Assembly (NCBI RefSeq): GCF_001425575.1
Contig: NZ_LMRD01000003.1
Location: 1-64,000, forward strand
DNA length: 64,000 nt
Reading direction: 5' to 3'
Origin: Aurantimonas sp. Leaf443
GTDB lineage: Bacteria > Pseudomonadota > Alphaproteobacteria > Rhizobiales > Rhizobiaceae
The translations under genes and the position numbers were made by a program. The notes under the pieces are model-generated. The model was not told the origin of the DNA. It made no database searches and saw only the letters and a list, made by a program, of their open reading frames with translations. Positions 51,722 to 59,274 of this stretch are shown here, one piece after another (the first letter of the stretch is position 1; every line of letters begins with the position of its first letter).

Positions 51722-53008
51722 TCATTCCAGCGCCCGCAGCATCGGCTCGACGCGGAAGGCGCCGGCGGCGGCCTTGCGCGTCAGGCTGCGCAGATAGCCG
51801 CCCGGCGAGGTGATGCGCTCGGCGCGCTGCAGGATGCAGGCGACGACGGTCGCGGCCTGCGCCTCGCCCATGGCCGCGACGGCCCGCGCCCAGGCATCCT
51901 GCGAGATGCCGAGAAAGCCGCGCACGAGCTGGGCGACGGTGACGAGGTCGCGCCAGTCCCGCATCGGCTGCAGCGCATAGGCCGTGATGTCCGGGCAGAG
52001 CCTGAGGACGGTGGCAAGGTCGAAACCCGCGCCCCGCGTCTCGGGCGCCCGGCGCAGACGCGGGGCGTCCCCTCCGCCACCGCCTCGCGCCGCGTCCGGC
52101 ACCCGCCCGACCTCGACCCCGTCGGGCTCGGCCTCGGCCCCTTCTCCATGTCTGTGGCCGTTGGATTCAGTGGATGGGTCTGGCTTTGAATTCTGATGGT
52201 GGCGCTCGCTGCGAGCGTCATTGGCGCTCATTTCCTTCTCTTCGAGCGCATCGAGATAGGCCGTCTCCACCTCGGCACGCAGGCGCACGAGCTCCGCTTC
52301 CAGGGCTTCCAGCCGCTCGAGCGAAGCCTTGGCGCAGCGCTCCAGAACGGCGCGCGACAGGCGCGCGAGATAGCCCGCCCAGTCGCCCCGCCGATCCTCG
52401 GCCAGGGCGGCCTCCACGACCTTGCGGATGTCGCGGCGGTGGATGGAGATCGCCGAGCGCAGGCGCCGCGCGGCCGCGGCCACGCGCCGCTCGGCCTCGG
52501 CCGCCTCGAAGATGGCACCGGCGGCCAGCGCCAGCGGCGAGAGGTCGAAGCCGAAGGCCTCCCCTTCCCCGCCGGTCTCGTCGCGGCGGCGGAAGCGCTT
52601 GCCATTGGGACTGTCGCGGCGAAGGACGAGGCCGGCGCCGACAAGGGCGGCCAGATGCCGGCGCAGCGTCGCCGGGGCCATGGCGCGGGTGCGCAGCGCG
52701 AGTTCGCGGTTGGAGGGAAAGACGATGGCCGGAGCCGAGCCGTCGATCTCCTTGCCCGGCTGGAAGGAGAGGAGCGCCTCCAGGACGCAGATCGTGCGAT
52801 CGGACAGGGCGAAGCGCTCGCGCGCCTGCGACAGCGCGCGCAACAGCTGCCACTTGTCGGCGACGCGTCCGTCGTTGCCGTTCGCGGCGCCCGCCTTGCG
52901 GCCGCGCGCCATCGCCTCCTGCCGCTCGCGCAGCCGCTTCTCCGCCACCATCGCGGCAGCCGAGATCAGCCTCGCGCCGAAGGGCGAGCTCCAATCGTTC
53001 CCGGTCAT
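51722..53008 (-). CDS. repC: RepC replication initiator of a repABC replicon
   Basis: The protein has 428 residues. The family motifs are DKWQLLRALSQARERFALSDR, VLEALLSFQPGKEI, IVFPSNRELALRTRAMAPATLRRHLAALVGAGLVLRRDSPNGKRF and EAFGFDLSPLALAAG. RepC starts replication at an origin inside its own gene and sets copy number. The AT-richer stretch 52160-52215, which encodes the linker near NSKPDPSTESNG, is the likely origin area. GGGG lies 8 bases before the ATG. The 218-base gap to repB carries the counter-transcribed RNA. Confidence 0.92.
   Translation of the reverse strand: MTGNDWSSPFGARLISAAAMVAEKRLRERQEAMARGRKAGAANGNDGRVADKWQLLRALSQARERFALSDRTICVLEALLSFQPGKEIDGSAPAIVFPSNRELALRTRAMAPATLRRHLAALVGAGLVLRRDSPNGKRFRRRDETGGEGEAFGFDLSPLALAAGAIFEAAEAERRVAAAARRLRSAISIHRRDIRKVVEAALAEDRRGDWAGYLARLSRAVLERCAKASLERLEALEAELVRLRAEVETAYLDALEEKEMSANDARSERHHQNSKPDPSTESNGHRHGEGAEAEPDGVEVGRVPDAARGGGGGDAPRLRRAPETRGAGFDLATVLRLCPDITAYALQPMRDWRDLVTVAQLVRGFLGISQDAWARAVAAMGEAQAATVVACILQRAERITSPGGYLRSLTRKAAAGAFRVEPMLRALE
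52203..52217. repeat. Dyad CGCTCG-CTG-CGAGCG inside repC, candidate origin element
   Basis: Perfect 6-base arms lie next to the AT-richer patch in repC. Origins of repABC replicons lie inside repC, so this dyad is a candidate RepC-binding site. The assignment is by position only. Confidence 0.3.
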
Positions 53009-53064
53009 GGTTCGTACCCCGGAACCGAGGCAAAGCGGGGCCGTGGCCGGAACGCGTCCGCACC

Positions 53065-53093
53065 TTGACAGGGGCAGCCGGAAATGATTCTTT
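53065..53093 (+). promoter_or_regulatory. Candidate promoter of the counter-transcribed RNA
   Basis: A perfect -35 box TTGACA (53065-53070) is followed after 17 bases by a weak -10 box TTCTTT (53088-53093). It points against repC and would start transcription near 53100. Confidence 0.5.
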
Positions 53094-53099
53094 CGGATT

Positions 53100-53151
53100 G
53101 CTACATCGAGAAAGAGGCTTCCGGGCGGGAACGTTCAGGGGGCCTTTTTTT
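53100..53151 (+). ncRNA. Counter-transcribed antisense RNA between repB and repC (incA/ctRNA type)
   Basis: The predicted transcript is about 50 bases. It ends in a hairpin with arms AGGCTTCC (53115-53122) and GGGGGCCT (53138-53145), paired with two G-U pairs, and a T-run at 53145-53151. Location, direction opposite to repABC and size all fit the ctRNA of repABC plasmids, which blocks repC translation and causes incompatibility. Confidence 0.65.
53115..53151 (+). terminator. Rho-independent terminator of the ctRNA
   Basis: An eight-pair stem with a 15-base loop is followed by seven T. It is the best terminator in the window besides the one at 11682. Confidence 0.7.
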
Positions 53152-53226
53152 CGTCCTCGATTTCCTTCCTTTCCTGGCTCGTTGCACGGGTTCTGCGGTC
53201 CGGCCGGGTCGCGGCCGGGATGGGTG

Positions 53227-54330
53227 TCAGCCGCCGCCCCGGCGCGCCGCCTCGAAGGCGGCGTGAAGCGCGGGCAGTTCGGCGGCGACGAAATCGGCGA
53301 AGTCGGTCGCGGTCAGCTCGATCGTCGCGCTCTTCTTGGAGCGGCGCAGCGTGCCGAGGCGCGCCCCGTCCGGCAGCGTCAGGGGCGCGCCCTGGGGCGA
53401 GTCCGCGCCGCGCGGCGAGAGGCGGGTGAAGAGGCGCGTGAAGCGCTCGTCGCTCGGCGCGTTCAGGAAGCGGGAGAGCCCCATCTCGTCCTGCGCCTTC
53501 GCGATGTTCGCCTCGCCCTTCAGGAGTTCGGCCAGCGCCATCCAGCGCGGGCGCCCGGCGCGCGGCGCCGGGCCTATGGCCTGCGCGATATGCAGCGGGA
53601 TCATCTCGGCCACCTGCAGGAGGCGCGTCATCTCCGTCTTGTGGACGCCGAGCGCGGCCTCCACCGTGCGCCGCTCGAAGCCGCGCTCCAGGAGCGCCCG
53701 GCAGAACAGCGCGCGTTCGATGAAGGAGAGGTCGCGCCGCTCGGAATTCTCCTTGCCCTGCGCGAGCACCAGCTCCTCGTCGGTAAGCCGGCGCACCACG
53801 GCGCGCACGGGCCGCCCGAGCGCGGCACAGGCCGCGATGCGCCGGTGCCCGTAGGCCGCCTGGTAGCGCCCGGCCTTCGCCTTCTCGGCCTCGGGATGGG
53901 GCCGCACGAGCACGGGCACTTCCTGCCCGCCCTCGGCGATCGAGGCCTTCAGCGTCTCGAAACGCTCGTCGCCCGCGCCCGCCCGGCTCAGCCGGTCGGC
54001 GACGAAGGCGGGCTCGATAAGGGCGGGGTCGATCTCCACCACATGCTCGCCGCGCGCCAGCGTCTCGCGCAGGCCCCGCGCCTCCTCCGCCCCGCCGCGC
54101 AGCGAGCCGAGGGCGAGGCCCATCGCCTTCACCGCGCCCGAGGTCGCGCGTTCGGCCGCGGCGCCAGGCGCGGCGACGCGCGGCGCGGCCGTGCCCTCGG
54201 GCGCGGTGCCGCCCTCGCCGCTCTCCGGCGGCGGCGGCGCCCCGTCCTCGCCCGCCCGCGCGGATCCGGTCTCCGGTGCCGGCGCCCCGCCCATGAGGAG
54301 GGCCTTCAACTCGTCCTTGCGCCGGCTCAT
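53227..54330 (-). CDS. repB: RepB partition protein (ParB family) of a repABC replicon
   Basis: The protein has 367 residues. The N-terminus MSRRKDELKALL contacts RepA in this family. The ParB box has IDPALIEPAFVADRL, VPVLVRPHPEAE and YQAAYGHRRIAACAALGRPVRA, then KENSERRDLSFIERALF. The HTH is RRTVEAALGVHKTEMTRLLQVAEMI. It binds parS palindromes and loads the segregation complex. It starts 109 bases after repA. The three parS-like sites in the window are its expected targets. Confidence 0.93.
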   Translation of the reverse strand: MSRRKDELKALLMGGAPAPETGSARAGEDGAPPPPESGEGGTAPEGTAAPRVAAPGAAAERATSGAVKAMGLALGSLRGGAEEARGLRETLARGEHVVEIDPALIEPAFVADRLSRAGAGDERFETLKASIAEGGQEVPVLVRPHPEAEKAKAGRYQAAYGHRRIAACAALGRPVRAVVRRLTDEELVLAQGKENSERRDLSFIERALFCRALLERGFERRTVEAALGVHKTEMTRLLQVAEMIPLHIAQAIGPAPRAGRPRWMALAELLKGEANIAKAQDEMGLSRFLNAPSDERFTRLFTRLSPRGADSPQGAPLTLPDGARLGTLRRSKKSATIELTATDFADFVAAELPALHAAFEAARRGGG

Positions 54331-54439
54331 GCCCTGCCCCCCTGCCGTCTCGACCGGGCATCAGTCTCGCCCGGCCCGACGATGCGGGGAAAACTCGGCG
54401 AAAAATCCGGCGCGCGGCGGAGCGCGCGAGGGTCCGTCC

Positions 54440-55702
54440 TCATGCCGCGCGCCCCCAGGCCTGCGTGACCAGGGCCTCGATCTCGTCGTTGACAGCTGTC
54501 AACGCCTCCATGGCACGGTCGTAGGTGAGACGGGAAAAGTTTTCGCGCCCGACCTCGTAGAGCGTCTGCTTGGTGAGGCCGGCATCGGAGACGGCGGTGG
54601 ATTTCAGCATCGGATTGGTGAGGACGCGCGTGCCGAACTGGGCGCGCAGGAAGCCGGCGATCTGGGCCTGCGGCCCGTCATGGGGCTCGTAGCGGGTGAC
54701 GAGATAGCGCAGGAAATCGAAATTCAGCGTCGCGCCCGCCTCGCGCACCACACTGAGGAGGTCGGAGGTCATGAACAGGAACTGGCTCATCGAGGCGACG
54801 TCGAGCATCTGGGGATGCACGGTGACGAGGACGGAGGTCGCCGCGCACAGGGCCCCGAGCGTGAGGAAGCCGAGCTGCGGCGGGCAGTCGAGGACGACGA
54901 CGTCGTAGCGCTCGGCGACCTCGGCGATCGCCTCCTGCACGCGGGCGAAGAAGGGCGTGCCCTCCGTGCCCTCGGCGCCCGCCAGATGCCGGGGCGTGGC
55001 GTGCTCGAACTCCTGGAGTTCGAGATTGCCGGGCACGAGGTCGAGCCCGTCGAAATAGGTCGGGCGGATGATCGAGCCCATCGGCACGCGCCGCTCGTCG
55101 TAGCGGATGGCGCCGTAGAGCGTGTCGTTGCCGGTGAGGTCGAGCTCGGGCTGGTAGCCGAGAAGCGCGGAGAAGGAGGCCTGCGGGTCGAGGTCGATGG
55201 CGAGCGTGCGATAGCCCTTCAGCGCGAAATGCTGGCCGAGATGGGCCGCCGTCGTCGTCTTGCCCGAGCCGCCCTTGAAATTGGTGACGGCGATGACCTG
55301 CAGGTGCTCGCCCGCCGCCTCGTCGCGCCATTTGAGATATTGGCGCGCCTTGGGGCTGCCCGGCTCGTGCTGGGCGGCGAGGTGCCGGCGCAGGGCGTTG
55401 ATGTCGGCGAGCGTGTAGGATCTGCGCCCGGCGGCGTTGATCTCGGGCTGCGGCCCCTCCCCCGAGATCGAGAGCTGGCGCAGATAGCCGTCGGAGACCC
55501 CGATCAGCTTGGCCGCCTCGCCGGAGGTGAAGGAGCGCAGCGTCTTGAAGGCGGAGGGCGGAAACAGGCGCTGGCGCATGGCCGAGAGCTGGCTCGACAG
55601 GAGCCGCGCGTCCTCGGCGATCTGCTCGTCGGCCGGCAGCGTGCCGCGCGCCGTCTTGTCCCTCACCTGCAAAGTCGCGTTCCCATCCTGTCCTGCGAGC
55701 AC
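54440..55702 (-). CDS. repA: RepA partition ATPase (ParA family) of a repABC replicon
   Basis: The protein has 420 residues from a GTG with GGAG 8 bases upstream. A longer ATG-started frame to 55792 lacks similarity. An N-terminal HTH segment (TSGEAAKLIGVSDGYLRQLSI) mediates autorepression. The deviant Walker motif is FKGGSGKTTTAAHL, followed by LAIDLDPQASFSALLGYQP and VVLDCPPQLGFLTLGAL. It separates plasmid copies with RepB and represses the operon. The 3' end of the gene contains one parS-like palindrome in frame (encoding LTAVN). Confidence 0.94.
   Translation of the reverse strand: MLAGQDGNATLQVRDKTARGTLPADEQIAEDARLLSSQLSAMRQRLFPPSAFKTLRSFTSGEAAKLIGVSDGYLRQLSISGEGPQPEINAAGRRSYTLADINALRRHLAAQHEPGSPKARQYLKWRDEAAGEHLQVIAVTNFKGGSGKTTTAAHLGQHFALKGYRTLAIDLDPQASFSALLGYQPELDLTGNDTLYGAIRYDERRVPMGSIIRPTYFDGLDLVPGNLELQEFEHATPRHLAGAEGTEGTPFFARVQEAIAEVAERYDVVVLDCPPQLGFLTLGALCAATSVLVTVHPQMLDVASMSQFLFMTSDLLSVVREAGATLNFDFLRYLVTRYEPHDGPQAQIAGFLRAQFGTRVLTNPMLKSTAVSDAGLTKQTLYEVGRENFSRLTYDRAMEALTAVNDEIEALVTQAWGRAA
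54488..54503. other. parS: parS-like centromere site inside the 3' end of repA
   Basis: GTTGACAGCTGTCAAC is a perfect 16-base palindrome and fits the RepB site pattern GTT-N4-GC-N4-AAC. It is identical to the two copies at 57886 and 57935. Confidence 0.85.
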
Positions 55703-56131
55703 GGCGCCGTCTCCTGTCCTTCGTCTCGCAGAAAGACTAGAGACCCGGACTTGCGCCGACCTCGCGCCAGTTACGCTTCCCGCCGCTGACACGCCGCTCC
55801 CGCGTAGATGACACTGTTGCGAGCCCGCAGGCCGAGAGTCAAGCGAGTCGGGGGCCGTCGGCCTCCCCGTCGGGAGGGCACGAGAGGGATCGCGGCCACC
55901 GGCCGGGTTCGCCGCTGCCGTCCCGCCTCGACGGCGCCGGTTCGCCTTCGCATCTTGCCCCTATCCGGCGCCGGGGCGCAAAGGGGGACGAGGGCCGAGC
56001 CGCCACGGGCAAGGGCGGCGGCGCCCGCACATCGGCAAAACGGCCGCCCCGGCGCCGCGGCCCCTTGCGCGGCGGCGGGCGGGATGGTTTGAGGCCCCTT
56101 TCTCCTCCGGCCGACCTGGAATCCCCCCGAC
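55703..56131. other. Intergenic region between repA and the ABC-F gene
   Basis: It should contain the repABC promoter near 55710-55800 and the ABC-F promoter. Only GC-rich sequence is seen, with no parS copy, terminator or supported gene. The segment around 55805-55815 (ATGACACTGTTGCGAG) is slightly AT-richer. Confidence 0.4.
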
Positions 56132-57754
56132 ATGATCCGCCTCGAGAGCATCGGCAAGCAGAACGGCAAGCAGATCGTCTTCATCGAGGCGTCGGCCGCC
56201 CTCCAGCGCGGCGAGAAGGTCGGTCTGGTCGGCCCGAACGGGGCCGGCAAGACGACGCTGTTCCGCATGATCACCGGAGAGGACCTTCCGGACGAGGGCC
56301 AGGTCTCGGTCGATCGCGGCGTGACCATCGGCTATTTCAGCCAGGATGTCGGCGACATGGCGGGCCGCAGCGCGGTGGTCGAGGTGATGGACGGCGTCGG
56401 GCCGGTCAGCGCGCTGGCCGCCGAGATGGCGGCGCTGGAGGCGGCCATGGCCGACCCCGCGCGCGCGCACGAGATGGACGACATCATCGCCCGCTACGGC
56501 GACGTGCAGGGCCGGTTCGACGAACTCGACGGCTATGCGCTGGACGGGCGCGCCCGCGAGGTGCTGGACGGGCTCGGCTTCAGCCAGGCGATGATGGACG
56601 ACGACGTGGCCAAGCTGTCGGGCGGCTGGAAGATGCGCGTGGCGCTGGCCAGGATCCTGCTCATGCGCCCCGACATCATGCTCCTCGACGAGCCCTCGAA
56701 CCATCTCGACATCGAGAGCCTGATCTGGCTCGAAACCTTTCTCAAGGGGTTCGACGGCGCCCTCCTGATGACCTCGCACGACCGCGAGTTCATGAACCGC
56801 ATCGTGACCAAGATCATCGAGATCGACGGCGGCGCGCTGACCTCCTATTCGGGCACCTACGAGTTCTACCGCCAGCAGCGCGCCATCGCGGAGGTGCAGC
56901 AGCAGGCGCAGTTCGAGCGCCAGCAGGCGATGCTGGCCAAGGAAGTCGCCTTCATCGAGCGTTTCAAGGCGCGCGCCAGCCATGCCGCGCAGGTGCAGAG
57001 CCGTGTGAAGAAGCTCGACAAGATCGAGCGCGTCGAGCCGCCCAAGCGCCAGCAGACGGTGCGCTTCGAGTTCCAGCCGGCGCCGCGCTCGGGCGAGGAC
57101 GTGGCGACCGTCAAGGGCGTCAGCAAGCGCTACGGCGAGCGCGTCATCTACGACGCGCTCGACTTCCAGGTGCGCCGGCGCGAGCGCTGGTGCGTGATGG
57201 GCGTGAACGGGGCCGGCAAGTCGACGCTGCTCAAGCTGATCGCCGGCGCCTCGGAGCCCGATACGGGCACGGTGACGCGCGGGCCGAGCGTGAAGCTCGG
57301 CTATTTCGCCCAGCATTCGATGGAGATGCTCGACGGCGATCGCACGGTGCTGCAATGGCTGGAGGACAGTTTCCCGCAGGCCGGCCAGGCCCCCTTGCGG
57401 GCGCTGGCCGGCTGCTTCGGCTTCACCGGCGACGAGGTCGAGAAGAAATGCCGCGTGCTTTCGGGCGGCGAGAAGGCGCGGCTCGTCATGGCGCGGATGC
57501 TGTTCGATCCGCCGAACTTCCTCGTCCTCGACGAGCCGACCAACCATCTGGACATCGCCACCAAGCAGATGCTGGTCGAGGCGCTCTCGCGCTTCGAGGG
57601 CGCCATGCTCTTCGTCAGCCACGACCGCCATTTCCTGGCCGCGCTCTCCAACCGCGTGCTGGAGCTGACGCCGGAGGGCCCGCATCTCTACGGCGGCGGC
57701 TATGTCGACTATGTCGAGCGCACCGGCCAGGAAGCGCCGGGCCTGCGCAACTAG
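56132..57754 (+). CDS. ABC-F family ATPase (ribosome-associated type)
   Basis: The protein has 540 residues and two ABC domains without membrane helices. Domain 1 has GPNGAGKTT, LSGGWKMRVALARIL and LLLDEPSNHLD; domain 2 has GVNGAGKSTLL, LSGGEKARLVMARML and LVLDEPTNHLD. The charged linker between them (RQQRAIAEVQQQAQFERQQ onward) is the P-site interaction motif region that reaches the ribosomal peptidyl-transferase centre. ABC-F proteins rescue stalled or drug-bound ribosomes or tune translation. The exact subgroup is not resolved. Confidence 0.9.
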   Translation: MIRLESIGKQNGKQIVFIEASAALQRGEKVGLVGPNGAGKTTLFRMITGEDLPDEGQVSVDRGVTIGYFSQDVGDMAGRSAVVEVMDGVGPVSALAAEMAALEAAMADPARAHEMDDIIARYGDVQGRFDELDGYALDGRAREVLDGLGFSQAMMDDDVAKLSGGWKMRVALARILLMRPDIMLLDEPSNHLDIESLIWLETFLKGFDGALLMTSHDREFMNRIVTKIIEIDGGALTSYSGTYEFYRQQRAIAEVQQQAQFERQQAMLAKEVAFIERFKARASHAAQVQSRVKKLDKIERVEPPKRQQTVRFEFQPAPRSGEDVATVKGVSKRYGERVIYDALDFQVRRRERWCVMGVNGAGKSTLLKLIAGASEPDTGTVTRGPSVKLGYFAQHSMEMLDGDRTVLQWLEDSFPQAGQAPLRALAGCFGFTGDEVEKKCRVLSGGEKARLVMARMLFDPPNFLVLDEPTNHLDIATKQMLVEALSRFEGAMLFVSHDRHFLAALSNRVLELTPEGPHLYGGGYVDYVERTGQEAPGLRN

Positions 57755-57885
57755 GCAGCGGCCGACGACCGGGATCCGGACCCGCCGGCGCGCGCCCGGC
57801 CGGTCCCGGCGGCCAGGACGCAAGAGAGGCCTGACGCCGTCGTCCCGTCCCGGCGCGCGGTCCCTCTCCCCGACGCGCCGCCGAA

Positions 57886-57901
57886 GTTGACAGCTGTCAA
57901 C
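57886..57901. other. parS: parS-like centromere site, first of a pair
   Basis: GTTGACAGCTGTCAAC, identical to the palindrome in repA. It lies 49 bases, start to start, from the next copy, in the gap between the ABC-F gene and the nuclease gene. Confidence 0.85.
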
Positions 57902-57934
57902 TCCGCCCATCGCGCCGCCCTGCCCGGCGCCCGA

Positions 57935-57950
57935 GTTGACAGCTGTCAAC
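57935..57950. other. parS: parS-like centromere site, second of a pair
   Basis: Third identical copy of GTTGACAGCTGTCAAC, 56 bases before the nuclease start. The pair is about 2.2 kb beyond the repA start, outside the repABC operon. Confidence 0.85.
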
Positions 57951-58005
57951 TCCGGCGGCCCATCCCCGCGATGTTCAACCCCGCGCGCCGGTGCTAGGAC
58001 GCGGC

Positions 58006-59274
58006 ATGGCCTTCCGCTTCGTCCACACCGCCGATCTCCATCTCGATTCCCCGCTCCGCTCGCTCTCGCTGCGCAACCCCGACCTCGCCGCGCTGATCGG
58101 CGACGCCAGCCGCGCGGCGCTGACCGCGATCGTCGATCTCTGCCTTGCCGAGCGGGTCGACGCGCTGCTCCTGGCGGGCGATCTCTACGACGGCGACCAG
58201 ACCTCCATGAAGACGGCGCGCTTCCTCGCCGCGGAACTGGCGCGGCTGGACGCGGCGGGCATCTCGACCTTCCAGGTGCGCGGCAATCACGACGCCCTGT
58301 CGCGGCTGACGCGCGAACTCGTGCTGCCGCCGAGCGTCACGGTCTTCGGCGAGAAGCCGGGCCTGGTGCGGCTGGCCGCGGGCGGGCTGGAGATCGCCGT
58401 GCACGGCATCAGCTTCTCCAGGCCCGAGGCGCCCGAAAGCCTCCTGCCGCGCTTTGCCGCCCCGCTCGAGGGCGCGGTCAATATCGGCCTTCTCCATACC
58501 AGCCTCGGCGGCACGCCGGGCCACGACATCTACGCCCCCTGCAGCCCCGCCGAGCTCCATGCCACGGGCTTCCGCTACTGGGCGCTCGGCCATATCCACC
58601 AGCGCGCGGTGCTGGAGGGCGCGGCGACGATCGTCATGCCCGGCATTCCGCAGGGGCGCGACATCAACGAGGCCGGCGAGAAGAGCGTCTCGCTCGTCAC
58701 GCTGAGCGACGACGGCGCCGTCCGCGTCGAGGCCCGCCGCACCAGCGTCGCCGAATTCGCGCGCGTGCCCGTCGACGTCTCGGGCCTGGAGACGCGGGGC
58801 GCGGCGGTGGACGCGATCGGACGGGCGCTGGAGGCGGCGCGCGCCGATGCCGCCTCGCCCCATCTCGTCGCCCGGCTCGCGCTTCGCGGCGCGACGCCGC
58901 TCTCCTTCGCGCTGCGCCGCGATGCCGACCTTCTCCTCCAGGACGCGGACCTGCGCGCCGGCGGCATCGGCGGCATCTGGGTGGAGAAGCTCGGCGTCGA
59001 GACGCGCGACGCTCGCGCGGGCTCTTCGGGCGCCAGCGCCGATCCCGTCGCCGAGCTCGGCGCCCTCATGCGCGGTGAGATCGCCGGCGACCACGGGCTG
59101 CGCGACGCGGTGCGGCGCCTCGCCCGCGAGACGATCGACGACCTGCCGCCCGAATTGCGGGGCCTTGCCGGGGAGGACGAGGCCGGGTTCGAGGCCTTCG
59201 TGGCCGAGCTTCTGGAAGAGGGCGGGCAGGACGTGCTCGCCCGCCTTGCCGCCGCCGGCACGGAGCCCGCCTGA
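58006..59274 (+). CDS. SbcD/YhaO-like DNA repair exonuclease
   Basis: The protein has 422 residues from the ATG giving MAFRFVHTADLHLDSPL. The calcineurin-type phosphoesterase motifs are all present: HTADLHLD, LLAGDLYDGDQTS, VRGNHDALS, GLLHTSLGG and ALGHIHQR. They bind two Mn ions as in Mre11/SbcD. The C-terminal third is a capping and partner-binding region. It should cut DNA ends together with the large ATPase that follows; their frames overlap by one base (TGATG). Confidence 0.9.
   Translation: MAFRFVHTADLHLDSPLRSLSLRNPDLAALIGDASRAALTAIVDLCLAERVDALLLAGDLYDGDQTSMKTARFLAAELARLDAAGISTFQVRGNHDALSRLTRELVLPPSVTVFGEKPGLVRLAAGGLEIAVHGISFSRPEAPESLLPRFAAPLEGAVNIGLLHTSLGGTPGHDIYAPCSPAELHATGFRYWALGHIHQRAVLEGAATIVMPGIPQGRDINEAGEKSVSLVTLSDDGAVRVEARRTSVAEFARVPVDVSGLETRGAAVDAIGRALEAARADAASPHLVARLALRGATPLSFALRRDADLLLQDADLRAGGIGGIWVEKLGVETRDARAGSSGASADPVAELGALMRGEIAGDHGLRDAVRRLARETIDDLPPELRGLAGEDEAGFEAFVAELLEEGGQDVLARLAAAGTEPA

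Noticed and set aside
55703-55792. Longer repA from an upstream ATG
   Set aside because: The extra 30 residues do not resemble RepA, while the GTG at 55702 has a good ribosome-binding site.
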